Program-made: the position numbers and the translations under genes
NCBI GenBank assembly: GCA_964413755.1
Contig: CAYPTW010000011.1
Coordinates: 1 to 39,496, forward strand
Direction of reading: 5' to 3'
Length of the DNA stretch: 39,496 nucleotides
Source: XN24 sp964413755
GTDB taxonomy: Bacteria; Pseudomonadota; Gammaproteobacteria; Steroidobacterales; XN24
The notes under the pieces: model-generated
Database searches by the model: none
What the model saw: only the letters and a program-made list of their open reading frames with translations
What the model was told of the DNA's origin: nothing
Shown here: in pieces, positions 1 through 8,225 of the stretch
Layout: the number at the start of each line of letters is the position of its first letter
Position numbering within the stretch: the stretch's first letter is position 1

Positions 1-2
1 AC

Positions 3-791
3 AGCACCGCCCTCGAGCTCGCCCGCCGCGGCTGGCGCGTGTTCGCGGGCGTGCGCAAGGAAGCCGACGGCGACGCGCTCAAGCGCGAGGCCGAAGGCGA
101 GGTGCACATCGTGCTGCTCGACGTCGCCGACGAGGCCTCGATCGACTCCGCGGCCGCGCTCCTCGCCGAGCAGACGGGCGGGAAACTGCACGGCCTGGTG
201 AACAACGCCGGCGTGTATCTCGGCGGGCCGCTGGAACTGATGCGGCCGGAGGAGATCCGCAAGACCCTCGACGTCAACGTCACCGGCCTGTTGCTGCTGA
301 CGCGCGCCTGCCTGCCGCTGTTGCGCGCCGCGCAGGGCCGCATCGTGAATATCAGCTCCATCTCCGGCCTCATCGCCATGCCCGGCGTGAGCGTCTATGC
401 CGCGTCCAAGCACGCGGTGGAGGCGGTCACCGATGCCTTGCGCGTGGAGTTACAGCCTTTCGGCATCAAGGTGGTCGCGGTCGAGCCCGGCGGCGTGAAG
501 ACGCCGATCTGGGACAAGGGCGCGAAGCGCGACGCGGCCGCGCGCGAGGATCGCGGCACCGCGGAGACGCGCGAGCTCTATGCCCCCATCGTGCGCCTGC
601 TGGAAAAGCTGAACGCCAAGCCGGGCGGCCTGCCGCCGGAGGCGCTGGCGGAGGTGGTGACCGAAGCGCTGGAGTCGGCCAAGCCGAAGAACCGCTACCT
701 GGTGGGCAAGGATGCCAAGGCGCTGAAGATGCTCACGCGGCTGCCCGACGGGCTGCGCGACAAGGCCATCGCCGCCAAGATCTGGGGCTGA
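3..791 (+). CDS. SDR family oxidoreductase, 5'-truncated by window edge
   Basis: Short-chain dehydrogenase/reductase: an NAD(P)-dependent oxidoreductase with a Rossmann fold, substrate not predictable. The frame is open from base 3 (reads STALELARRGWRVFAGVRK), so the N-terminal TGxxxGIG cofactor loop lies outside the window and the GTG at 39 is not the real start. Visible family signatures are LVNNAGVYLGG (the NNAG motif), VNISSISG (catalytic Ser strand) and VYAASKHAVEAVTDALRVEL (the catalytic YxxxK). VEPGGVKTPI matches the segment after the active site that contacts the cofactor. The C-terminal part (GLPPEALAEVVTEALESAKPKNRYLVG) resembles classical SDRs of about 270-290 residues. It converges on sohB with 29 bp between the stop codons, where a small hairpin sits. 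The family call is firm; the substrate is unknown. Confidence 0.9.
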   Translation, partial: STALELARRGWRVFAGVRKEADGDALKREAEGEVHIVLLDVADEASIDSAAALLAEQTGGKLHGLVNNAGVYLGGPLELMRPEEIRKTLDVNVTGLLLLTRACLPLLRAAQGRIVNISSISGLIAMPGVSVYAASKHAVEAVTDALRVELQPFGIKVVAVEPGGVKTPIWDKGAKRDAAAREDRGTAETRELYAPIVRLLEKLNAKPGGLPPEALAEVVTEALESAKPKNRYLVGKDAKALKMLTRLPDGLRDKAIAAKIWG

Positions 792-792
792 C

Positions 793-810
793 GCCCGCGC
801 TCAAGCGGGC
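793..810. terminator. Terminator-like hairpin between convergent SDR gene and sohB
   Basis: A perfect 6-bp stem GCCCGC / GCGGGC with loop GCTCAA lies directly after the SDR stop codon and before the sohB stop on the other strand. No T-tract follows on either strand, so it may be only a weak or Rho-assisted terminator, or an mRNA end-protecting hairpin. Confidence 0.35.
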
Positions 811-820
811 CGGGCTGCCG

Positions 821-1810
821 TCAGGCGCGCCACCTTAGCAGGGCGGCAAGACCGCCCTCTTCCATGGCCGCCGCGACCTTGTCCATGAAGCGCTTGTGGC
901 CGCGCCACTCCACCTTCCAGGCGTCGGCGCGGTCGATGGCCTGCAGCAGCCAGTCGTCGCTGGTGCCGACCTCGTCCACCAGGCCCAGCTCGAGCGCACG
1001 CGTGCCGTACCAGTACTCGCCGGTGGCCACGCGCTCCATGTCCAATTCGGGCCGGTAGCGCGCCACCATCTGCCGGAACAGCGTGTGCACTTCCTCCAGC
1101 TCCTCGCGCAGCTTGTCGCGGTCCTCGTCCGTGACTTCGCCGAACATGCTGACCGTGCGCTTGTAACGGCCCGCCTTGACCTGCTCCACCGTGATTCCCC
1201 GCTCGTCGAGCAGGCGGCGGAAGTTCGGCACCTGGGCCAGCACGCCGATGGAGCCGATGATGGCGAAGGGCGCCGCGATGATGCGGTCGGCGACGCAGGC
1301 CATGAGGTAGCCCCCGCTCGCCGCTACCTTGTCCACCGCCGCCGTCAGCGGGATACCACGCTCACGCAGCCGCACCAGCTGGGACGCAGCCAGGCCGTGC
1401 TCGTGCACCAGGCCGCCGGCGTTCTCCAGGCGCACCAGGACTTCGTCTCCCTTCTCGGCCACCGCGAGCACCGCGTTGACCTCTTCCCGCAGCGAGGCTG
1501 TGGCGCTGGCGCGAATGTCGCCGCGGAAGTCCAGCACGAACACCCGCTTGCGCTGCTGGTCTTTCTCCGCCTTGGCCTCGCGCTTGCGCTCCTTGGCCAG
1601 CTGCTTGCGCTCAGCCTTGGGCAGTAACGCGCTGCGCAGCCCGTCGGCCGCCTGGCGCAGGCGCTTCTTCAGGTCGGTGACCTTCATGCCTTCCGACTCG
1701 CGGGCGCGACGCTGCAGGTTCACCAGCGCCGCGGCGACGAACAGGATGGCGGCCGCCAGGGTGACGGTCTTGGCGAAGAACAGTCCGTATTCGAGCAGGG
1801 CTTCGGTCAC
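821..1810 (-). CDS. sohB: Inner-membrane protease SohB (peptidase family S49)
   Basis: Protease IV-like serine peptidase of family S49, predicted to be anchored in the inner membrane with the catalytic domain in the periplasm. The 329 residues fit SohB, which is shorter than SppA. Residues about 11-31 form one N-terminal transmembrane helix. A Lys/Arg/Glu-rich linker (about 33-90) follows, then the protease domain beginning RVFVLDFRGDIRAS. The S49 Ser-Lys dyad is visible as Ser165 in KVAASGGYLM and Lys217 in VKAGRYKRTV; SIGV near residue 187 is also family-typical. Start ATG at 1810. It is transcribed divergently from the HDAC-like gene, with an 88-bp gap holding a short inverted repeat (GCGCTA/TAGCGC at 1841-1855). 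Substrates in this organism are unknown. Confidence 0.92.
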   Translation of the reverse strand: MTEALLEYGLFFAKTVTLAAAILFVAAALVNLQRRARESEGMKVTDLKKRLRQAADGLRSALLPKAERKQLAKERKREAKAEKDQQRKRVFVLDFRGDIRASATASLREEVNAVLAVAEKGDEVLVRLENAGGLVHEHGLAASQLVRLRERGIPLTAAVDKVAASGGYLMACVADRIIAAPFAIIGSIGVLAQVPNFRRLLDERGITVEQVKAGRYKRTVSMFGEVTDEDRDKLREELEEVHTLFRQMVARYRPELDMERVATGEYWYGTRALELGLVDEVGTSDDWLLQAIDRADAWKVEWRGHKRFMDKVAAAMEEGGLAALLRWRA

Positions 1811-1898
1811 GTCGGGCTCACTTCCGGGTGGTCGGGTTGCGCGCTATGGTAGCGCAGCCCGAAGCCCCGCCGGGCCTACTGCCACAAGGGAACAAGCA

Positions 1899-2921
1899 AT
1901 GGAAATCGTGTTCAGCCCTGAACACCGCAGGCAGCACGGCCGCGCCGAGCTGACCGACGGCCGCCTGGTGCCGGTGTACGAACACCCGGGACGCCTCGAC
2001 GCCATCCTCGAGACGCTGGCGCGGCGCGGCTTCGCTGACCCGGTCGAGCCGGAAGACCGCGGGCTCGAGCCGATCGTCGCCGTGCACGACCCGGCCTACG
2101 TCGCCTTCCTCGAGTGCGCCTGGGACGAGTGGGTCGCCGCGCACGGGCCCGAGGGCGACGCCCTGCCGCTGAGCTGGCGCGCGCCGGGGATGCGCGAAGA
2201 TCGCGAGCCGACCCGCATCGACGGCCGGCTGGGCCACTGGTCCTTTGACGCCGGCACCCCGATCACCGCCGGCACCTGGGCCGCGGCCTACTCGGCCGCG
2301 CAGGCCGCCGACACCGCGCGCCGCCGCGTCAGTGCCGGGGCCCGGGCCGCCTTCGCCCTGGCGCGCCCGCCGGGACATCACGCAGGCTCACGCTTCTTCG
2401 GCGGTTACTGTTTCCTCAACGGCGCCGCTATCGCCGCACAGGGCTTTCGCGCCGCCGGGGTCGAGCGGGTCGCCGTGCTCGACGTGGACTACCACCACGG
2501 CAACGGCACGCAGCAGATCTTCGCCGGCCGGCCCGACGTGTTCACCGTCTCGCTGCACGCCGACCCGAGTTTCTGTTTCCCCTTCTTCCTCGGCCATGCC
2601 GACGAGACCGAGGGCGGCACGCACCTGAACCTGCCGCTGCCGAAAGGCACCGACTGGGCGCTTTACCTGCCGGCGCTCGAGACCGCGCTGGACCGGGTCC
2701 GGGCGCAAGAACCCGGCGCGCTGGTGGTATCGCTCGGCGTCGACACCTGGGACGGCGACCCGATTTCGAGCTTCAAGCTGCAGACCGCCGATTACCGGCA
2801 GATGGCCCGCCGCATCGGTGCGCTCGGCCTCCCGACGGTCATCGTCATGGAAGGCGGTTACGCGGTCGAATCGATCGGCGACAACGTGGCGGAGTTCCTC
2901 GAGGGCTTTGCCTCGGACTGA
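1899..2921 (+). CDS. Histone-deacetylase-fold amidohydrolase (acetylpolyamine amidohydrolase-like)
   Basis: Zinc-dependent deacetylase of the arginase/HDAC superfamily, 340 aa. In bacteria this class removes acetyl groups from acetylated polyamines or small amides. Visible motifs are RPPGHHAG (tandem catalytic His160-His161), VAVLDVDYHHGNGTQQIF and LGVDTWDGDP. By alignment to HDAC8 the zinc ligands would be Asp197, His199 and Asp282. The start is ATG 1899, preceded by the purine-rich AAGGGAA; the frame is open further upstream, but that part is antisense to sohB and has no family similarity. Length and the N-terminal MEIVFSPEHRRQHGRAEL segment agree with bacterial acetylpolyamine amidohydrolases. 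The precise substrate cannot be read from sequence. The gene is monocistronic; the DNA after it runs into gap 1. Confidence 0.88.
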   Translation: MEIVFSPEHRRQHGRAELTDGRLVPVYEHPGRLDAILETLARRGFADPVEPEDRGLEPIVAVHDPAYVAFLECAWDEWVAAHGPEGDALPLSWRAPGMREDREPTRIDGRLGHWSFDAGTPITAGTWAAAYSAAQAADTARRRVSAGARAAFALARPPGHHAGSRFFGGYCFLNGAAIAAQGFRAAGVERVAVLDVDYHHGNGTQQIFAGRPDVFTVSLHADPSFCFPFFLGHADETEGGTHLNLPLPKGTDWALYLPALETALDRVRAQEPGALVVSLGVDTWDGDPISSFKLQTADYRQMARRIGALGLPTVIVMEGGYAVESIGDNVAEFLEGFASD

Positions 2922-3076
2922 GCGTCATGCGCGGCCCGCTCGCAAGAGCACAGGACTCGCAGCGGCAGTGACTCGCCCGTGCTCGGCGCCGGCGCTCGAC
3001 TCGGTGCCGGCCGCCACGGCCTGCCACGACGCTCGTTACGTGCAATTTGGCAACTGAGCTGCTGGATCCTGTTCAT
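2858..3076 (-). CDS. Possible small ORF (72 aa) next to assembly gap, unknown
   Basis: The region between the HDAC-like stop (2921) and gap 1 has no recognisable gene. The only candidate is a 72-codon ORF from ATG 3076 with a good ribosome-binding site (AGAGGAGAG just upstream). Its first residues are MNRIQQLSCQIARNERRGRP; the rest is Arg/Ser/Pro-rich low-complexity sequence, and it overlaps the HDAC-like 3' end by 64 bases on the opposite strand. No family is recognised. The good RBS could belong to a real short gene with a frameshift, or the similarity may be chance. Treat as doubtful. Confidence 0.15.
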   Translation of the reverse strand: MNRIQQLSCQIARNERRGRPWRPAPSRAPAPSTGESLPLRVLCSCERAAHDAQSEAKPSRNSATLSPIDSTA

Positions 3077-3146
3077 GGCGCTCTCCTCTGCGTTTTCTCT
3101 TTCCTTACTTGCAGAGATGCGCCAGGTCGGCGCGGCGTCGCACGAC

Positions 3147-3246
3147 NNNNNNNNNNNNNNNNNNNNNNNNNNNNNNNNNNNNNNNNNNNNNNNNNNNNNN
3201 NNNNNNNNNNNNNNNNNNNNNNNNNNNNNNNNNNNNNNNNNNNNNN
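3147..3246. other. Assembly gap 1 (100 N)
   Basis: Exactly 100 N, the usual placeholder for a scaffold gap of unknown size. It interrupts the 3' end of the PA0069-type radical SAM gene. No duplicated flank is visible here, unlike gap 2, so real sequence is probably missing. Confidence 0.97.
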
Positions 3247-4292
3247 AACAACTCGCCCTGCCCTCCCGGCGCGCGGAACAGGTCTTCACGCAGGCGGAAT
3301 CCTTCGCCCTGGTCCAGTCCCGCACGCCGCACGGCGATGCGGAAGCGCCGCGCGATCAACTCGGCGAACACGCCCTCGCCGCGCAGTCGCGTGCCGAAGC
3401 GAGCGTCATTGTCCCGGCCGCCACGCATCTGCTGCACCAGGCTCATGACGTGGCTCGCCCGCTCCGGCAGATGCTCGTCCAGCCATTCCCGGAACAGCGG
3501 CGCCACCTCGTGCGGCAGCCGCAACAGGGCGTAACTCGCCCGCGTGGCGCCGGCAGCGGCCGCCTGCGCCAGGATCTCCTCCAGGTCCACGTCGGTCACG
3601 GCAGGAATCACCGGCGAGACCAGCACGCCGACCGGCACCCCCGCCGCCGCCAGGCTGGCGATGGCGCGCAGGCGGCGCCCCGGCGCCGAGGCGCGCGGCT
3701 CAAGCTTCGCCGACAGCCGGTTGTCGAGGCTGGTGACCGAGACCAGCACCGCCACCAGCCCGTCGCGCGCCATGGCGGCAAGCAGGTCGAGGTCGCGCTC
3801 GACCATGGCGCTCTTGGTGATGATGGTGCAGGGATGGCGCGCCTCGGCCAGCACCTCCAGCAACTCGCGCGTCACGCGATAGCGTTTCTCGATCGGCTGG
3901 TAGGGATCGGTGTTGGCGCCGAGGTTGATCGGGGTCGGCCGGTAGCCGCGCTTCGACAGCGTGGCGCGCAACAGCTCGGCGGCATTGGTCTTGGCGTAAA
4001 GCTTGGTCTCGAAGTCCAGCCCGGGCGACAGGTCGAGATAGGCGTGGCTGGGCCGCGCGTAGCAGTAGACGCAGCCGTGCTCGCAGCCGCGATAGGGATT
4101 GATGGAGGCGTCGAAGGGGATGTCGGGCGACTGGTTGCGCGAGACGATGCTGCGCGCGCGCTCTTCTGTAACCGCGGTGGCCGGCCGCCCCGGCGCGTCC
4201 TCCGGATCCGGGAACCAGCCGTCGTCGACCGACTCGCGCGCGACGCGCTCGAAGCGCCCCTGCGGATTCGACGGCGCGCCGCGCCCCTTCAC
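3247..4292 (-). CDS. PA0069-type radical SAM protein, 3' end in assembly gap
   Basis: Radical S-adenosylmethionine enzyme of the PA0069/Rv2578c group, related to spore photoproduct lyase-like proteins; its reaction is not established. The [4Fe-4S]-binding CxxxCxxC is present as GCEHGCVYCYARP near residues 70-82. The N-terminal KGRGAPSNPQGRFE and the SINPYRGCEHGC segment are hallmarks of this group. The start is GTG 4292, four bases beyond the lipA stop, so the two form a likely operon. The frame reads 348 residues to GGQGEL and then a codon beginning TT enters the N run. Relatives commonly end with a short ...LF tail, so the true stop is probably just inside the gap. The 13 codons readable on the far side of the gap (VVRRRADLAHLCK) should not be joined to this protein. 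Confidence 0.88.
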
Positions 4293-4296
4293 CGGC

Positions 4297-5301
4297 CTAA
4301 AGCCCGCAGTTGTTCTTCTCGAAGACCTGGTCGGCGCGATAGCTGGAGCGCACCAGCGGGCCGGACACCACCTCGAGGAAACCCATCTCCAGCCCGATGC
4401 GGCGGTACTCGGCGAACTCTTCCGGCGTGACGAAGCGCTCCACCGGCAGGTGGTTCGCAGTCGGCCGCAGGTACTGGCCGAAGGTCACGATATCCACGTT
4501 GCGCGCCTTCAGGTCCTCGAGCGTCTCGAGGATCTCGGCGTCGGTCTCGCCCAGGCCGAGCATCAGGCTGGTCTTGGTCAGCACCTCGGGCCGGTGGCGC
4601 TTGGCATGCTCGAGCACGTCCAGCGTCTGCTCGTAGCCGGCGCGCGGGTCGCGCACCGGGTGGGTGAGGCGGCGCACCGTCTCCAGGTTCTGGGCATAGA
4701 CCTCCAGCCCGGAGTCCACCACCGTCTCGATCGCGCCGAGGTCGCCGCGGAAGTCCGGCGTCAGCGCCTCGACGGCGGTGTCCGGATTGAGCGCCTTGAT
4801 CTCGCGCACGCAGGCGGCGTAATGCGCCGCGCCGCCGTCCGGCAGGTCGTCGCGATCGACACTGGTGATGACCACGTAGCGCAGGCCCATCAGCTGCACC
4901 GAGCGCGCCGAGTTGGCGGGCTCCTCCGCATCCAGCCAGCCGCGCGGGTTGCCGGTGTCCACGGCGCAGAACTGGCAGGCGCGGGTGCAGACCGAGCCCA
5001 TGATCATCAGCGTCGCGGTGCCGTTGTTCCAGCACTCGCCGATGTTGGGGCACATGGATTCCTCGCACACCGTGGCGAGCCGGTGCTCGCGCACGTTCTG
5101 CTTCACCTTCGAGAAGCCCTCGCCGCTCGGCATTTTCGCCCGCAGCCACGGCGGCTTGCGCCCATGCGGCGCGGCCTCGGCGCGCGGGTTCTGCTTCACG
5201 CCGTTCTTGATCGCGGCGAAGCCCTGCTCGGTGCGGAACTTGGCCCCGCTCGGCACCCGAGCCGGCTGCACGATGGGGATGCCCTTGAAGTTGGTGTCCA
5301 T
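4297..5301 (-). CDS. lipA: Lipoyl synthase
   Basis: Radical SAM enzyme that inserts two sulfurs into octanoyl chains on lipoyl domains of 2-oxoacid dehydrogenases and the glycine cleavage H protein. It acts in the cytosol. Both iron-sulfur cluster motifs are visible: the LipA-specific CEESMCPNIGEC (CX4CX5C, auxiliary cluster) and the radical SAM CTRACQFC (CX3CX2C). The C-terminal VRSSYRA carries the serine ligand of the auxiliary cluster. I choose ATG 5301 (MDTNFKGIPIVQ), giving 334 aa; an in-frame upstream start at 5340 would add 13 residues without family similarity and run toward the Fur-like site. lipB is not adjacent. Four bases separate its stop from the PA0069-type gene. Divergent from the iron transporter genes. 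Confidence 0.97.
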   Translation of the reverse strand: MDTNFKGIPIVQPARVPSGAKFRTEQGFAAIKNGVKQNPRAEAAPHGRKPPWLRAKMPSGEGFSKVKQNVREHRLATVCEESMCPNIGECWNNGTATLMIMGSVCTRACQFCAVDTGNPRGWLDAEEPANSARSVQLMGLRYVVITSVDRDDLPDGGAAHYAACVREIKALNPDTAVEALTPDFRGDLGAIETVVDSGLEVYAQNLETVRRLTHPVRDPRAGYEQTLDVLEHAKRHRPEVLTKTSLMLGLGETDAEILETLEDLKARNVDIVTFGQYLRPTANHLPVERFVTPEEFAEYRRIGLEMGFLEVVSGPLVRSSYRADQVFEKNNCGL

Positions 5302-5352
5302 GGCGGCGAATTCTCTCACGGGCGGCGAGCATGTGGACACGCCGATGGTTGT

Positions 5353-5373
5353 TAATGCGAACGATTCGCATTA
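5353..5373. promoter_or_regulatory. Fur-box-like palindrome
   Basis: Perfect inverted repeat TAATGCGAA-CGA-TTCGCATTA (9-bp arms, 3-bp centre), 38 bp upstream of the iron-binding lipoprotein start and 51 bp from the divergent lipA start. It matches the 7-1-7 form of Fur sites (TGNNAAN-N-NTTNNCA). Together with the downstream Fe(III) transporter genes this supports iron-dependent repression. Whether lipA, which makes an Fe-S enzyme, is also affected cannot be told from sequence. Confidence 0.75.
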
Positions 5374-5411
5374 TTCTACGGTTCCATTTCAGTCAATTCT
5401 CAGGAGTCGAC

Positions 5412-6494
5412 ATGCGCGCCCGCTTCCGGAACCTCCTCTCCCCTGCGCTGGCCGTCCTGCTGGCGGCACTGGCGCTCTACGGTTGCAGCCGGGAGAGCAC
5501 CCCCGAATCCCAGGCCGGGGCGGACGCCCGGCCCGACGGCGGCGTGATCAACATCTATTCCGCCCGCCACTACCAGAGCGACGATGACCTCTACCAGGCC
5601 TTCACCGACGCTACCGGCATCCGCGTGCAGCGCATCGAGGGCAAGGACGACGCGCTGATCGAGCGCATCCTGCAGGAAGGCAGCGCCTCGCCCGCCGACA
5701 TCCTGTTCACGGTCGACGCCGGCCGCCTGTGGCGCGCCGAGCAAGCCGGGGTCTTCCAGGCCGCCTCCTCGTCCGTCCTGGAGCGGCGCATTCCGGCCCA
5801 GCTGCGGCACCCGGACGGCAAGTGGTTCGGCTTCTCCACCCGCGCGCGGATCATCTTCTACGACAAGACGCGCATCGAGCCGGGCGCCATCACCCGCTAC
5901 GAGGACCTGGCCGACCCGCGCTGGCAGGGCGAGCTCTGCATCCGCTCCGGCGGCAACATCTACAACCTGTCGCTCATGGCCTCGCTGATCGAGGCGCACG
6001 GGCTGGAGGCCGCCGAGGAATGGGCGCGCGGTGTGGTCGCCAACTTCGCGCGTGACCCGCAGGGCGGCGACACCGACCAGATCCGCGCCGTGGCGGCCGG
6101 CGAGTGCGGCATTGCCGTCGCCAACACCTACTACTTCGCCCGGCTGATGACTTCGGACGACCCGGCGGACCAGGCGGTGGTGGAAAAACTGGGCTGGGTG
6201 TTCCCGAACCAGGCAGACCGTGGCACGCACGTGAACATTTCCGGTGCCGGCATCATCGCCAGCGCACCGAATGCGGCCGGCGCACTCAAGTTCCTGGAGT
6301 TCCTCGCCTCCCCCGAGGCGCAGACGCGCTTCGCGCAGGGCAACAACGAATACCCGGTGGTGCCGGGCGCGGCGCTGGACAACCCCGCGCTGGAGACCCT
6401 GGGCGAGTTCAAGGCCGACCCGATCGACGCCACGCTGTACGGCGTGCACCAGGCCGAGGCGCAGCGCGCGCTCGACCGCGCCGGCTGGAAGTAA
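5412..6494 (+). CDS. Fe(III) ABC transporter substrate-binding lipoprotein
   Basis: Periplasmic ferric-ion binding protein of the FbpA/FutA type, delivering iron to the permease encoded next. Length is 360 aa from ATG 5412, which has an ideal ribosome-binding site (CAGGAG, 5 bases before). The N-terminus is a lipoprotein signal peptide with lipobox ALYGC (Cys at about residue 24), so the protein is probably membrane-tethered. The mature part starts VINIYSARHYQSDDDLYQAF, the typical opening of this family. The paired iron-ligand tyrosines are Tyr240-Tyr241 in VANTYYFARLM. The open frame extends upstream to 5331 through the Fur-like site and is not coding there. A 27-bp gap leads to the permease gene. 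Probably iron-repressed through the palindrome at 5353. Confidence 0.92.
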   Translation: MRARFRNLLSPALAVLLAALALYGCSRESTPESQAGADARPDGGVINIYSARHYQSDDDLYQAFTDATGIRVQRIEGKDDALIERILQEGSASPADILFTVDAGRLWRAEQAGVFQAASSSVLERRIPAQLRHPDGKWFGFSTRARIIFYDKTRIEPGAITRYEDLADPRWQGELCIRSGGNIYNLSLMASLIEAHGLEAAEEWARGVVANFARDPQGGDTDQIRAVAAGECGIAVANTYYFARLMTSDDPADQAVVEKLGWVFPNQADRGTHVNISGAGIIASAPNAAGALKFLEFLASPEAQTRFAQGNNEYPVVPGAALDNPALETLGEFKADPIDATLYGVHQAEAQRALDRAGWK

Positions 6495-6521
6495 GCGGCT
6501 TCGTGCGCGGATGCCTGCGCG

Positions 6522-8207
6522 GTGAGCGGTAAACGACGGCTGCAGTCGCTGCCGCTCGCCGCGCTGTTCGTGGCGGGGCTCGTGGCGCTGCCGGTGCTGA
6601 CGGTGGCATTGCACGTCCTGCTGCCGGACGAGGGCGCGTGGCGCCATATCGTCGACGTGCTGCTGCCCGACTACCTGCGCAACACATTGTTGCTGGTGAC
6701 GGGTACGGCATTCGGCGTCATCGCCCTCGGGCTCACCACGGCGTGGCTGGTGTCGGTGTGCCGCTTCCCCGGCCGCCGCCTGTTCGAGTGGGCCCTGGTG
6801 CTGCCGCTGGCATTCCCCGCCTACGTCATCGCCTACACCTACACCGACCTGCTGCAGGTGTCGGGCCCGGTGCAGACCTGGATCCGCGAGGTCACCGGCT
6901 GGTCGGCGCGCGAATACTGGTTCCCACCCATCCGCTCGCTCGGCGGCGCCGTGGCGATGCTCTCGCTGGTGCTCTATCCCTATGTCTACCTGCTCGGGCG
7001 CGCCGCCTTCGTGCAGCAGTCCAGCGGCGTGCTGGAAGCGGCGCGCACGCTCGGCTGCGGGCCATGGGGCGCGTTCTTCAAGGTGGCGTTGCCGATGGCG
7101 CGACCGGCGCTGGTGGCGGGCCTGCTGCTGGCGCTGATGGAGACCCTGGCGGACTTCGGCACCGTGGCCTACTTCGGCGTGCCGGTGTTCACCACCGGCA
7201 TCTACCGTGCCTGGTTCTCCCTCGGCGACCCGGTCTCCGCGGCCAAGCTCTCGGCCGTGCTGCTCGCCTTCGTCATGGCGCTGGTGGCGCTGGAGCGCTG
7301 GAACCGCGGCGCCATGCGCTTCCACCAGCTCGGCGCCCCGGCCGCCCAGCACAAGCCCTACAGGCTGCGCGGCTGGCGCGCCGCGCTCGCGGTGCTCGCC
7401 TGCATGGTCCCGCTCGGCTTCGGCTTCCTGCTGCCCGCGGCACGCCTCGCGTGGCTGGCCTGGGTCGGGGGCGACGCCCAGTTCGGCACGCGCTATCTCG
7501 GCCTGCTGTGGAACAGCGTCAGCCTGGCCGGCATCAGCGCCGTGGTGGCGGTCGCCGCGGCAGTGATCGTGGGCTACGGCCTGCGCCTGCAGCCCGGCCG
7601 GCTGATGCGCGGCGTGCATCGCATCGCCGGCCTCGGCTACGCCATCCCGGGCTCGGTGATCGCCGTCGGCGTACTCATCCCCCTGGCCGCAGCCGACCAG
7701 GGCCTGCGCGGGCTGCTGGCCTCGTGGTTCGGCATCGAAGTCGGACTGTTGCTCACCGGCGGCATCCTCGGCCTGCTGTTCGCTTACCTGGTGCGGTTCC
7801 TCGCCGTGTCACTGCAAAGCGTGGACGCCGGCCTCGCGCGCATCACCCCGGCCATGGACGACGCGGCGCGCGCGCTCGGCGACGGGGCCGGGCGCACCCT
7901 GCGCCGCGTGCACCTGCCCATCCTGCGCGTGAACCTGCTCACCGCGGGGCTGATCGTGTTCGTGGACGTGATGAAGGAACTGCCGGCCACCCTGATCCTG
8001 CGGCCGTTCGACTTTGACACCCTGGCCGTGCAGGCCTACAAGCTGGCCGCCGATGAGCGCCTGGCCGAGGCTTCAACCGCCTCGCTGGCCATCGTGGTGG
8101 CCGGGCTGATCCCGGTGATCCTGCTGGCGCGCCAGGTGTCGAAGCCCGTCAAGCGCCGCGAGCACAGCGCTGCCCCGCGCCTGATGGAAGCTACCGCGCC
8201 GGCCTGA
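6522..8207 (+). CDS. Fe(III) ABC transporter permease, two fused membrane domains (FbpB-like)
   Basis: Inner-membrane permease of a ferric iron ABC importer, 561 aa, with two BPD_transp_1 halves in one chain, as in FbpB and SfuB. Each half carries the EAA loop that docks the ATPase: EAARTLGCGPWGAFFKVALP from residue 172, and DAARALGDGAGRTLRRVHLP from residue 447. About 12 hydrophobic helices are apparent. The start is GTG 6522 (MSGKRRLQSLPL); a nearby ATG at 6511 opens only a very short frame. It lies 27 bp after the binding-protein gene, presumably in the same transcript. No ATP-binding subunit is present in the window, so this importer must use an ATPase encoded elsewhere. Confidence 0.93.
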   Translation: MSGKRRLQSLPLAALFVAGLVALPVLTVALHVLLPDEGAWRHIVDVLLPDYLRNTLLLVTGTAFGVIALGLTTAWLVSVCRFPGRRLFEWALVLPLAFPAYVIAYTYTDLLQVSGPVQTWIREVTGWSAREYWFPPIRSLGGAVAMLSLVLYPYVYLLGRAAFVQQSSGVLEAARTLGCGPWGAFFKVALPMARPALVAGLLLALMETLADFGTVAYFGVPVFTTGIYRAWFSLGDPVSAAKLSAVLLAFVMALVALERWNRGAMRFHQLGAPAAQHKPYRLRGWRAALAVLACMVPLGFGFLLPAARLAWLAWVGGDAQFGTRYLGLLWNSVSLAGISAVVAVAAAVIVGYGLRLQPGRLMRGVHRIAGLGYAIPGSVIAVGVLIPLAAADQGLRGLLASWFGIEVGLLLTGGILGLLFAYLVRFLAVSLQSVDAGLARITPAMDDAARALGDGAGRTLRRVHLPILRVNLLTAGLIVFVDVMKELPATLILRPFDFDTLAVQAYKLAADERLAEASTASLAIVVAGLIPVILLARQVSKPVKRREHSAAPRLMEATAPA

Positions 8208-8225
8208 CCCTGGCGTCCCTGCCGC

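Noticed and set aside
2979..4430. Plus-strand open frame running through gap 1
   Set aside because: Joined only by N codons and antisense to the radical SAM gene; no real protein.
5400..7619. Very long minus-strand open frame antisense to the iron transporter genes
   Set aside because: Composition is His/Arg/Gln/Gly-rich without any motif, as expected for the antisense of GC-rich genes; the plus strand has clear family genes there.
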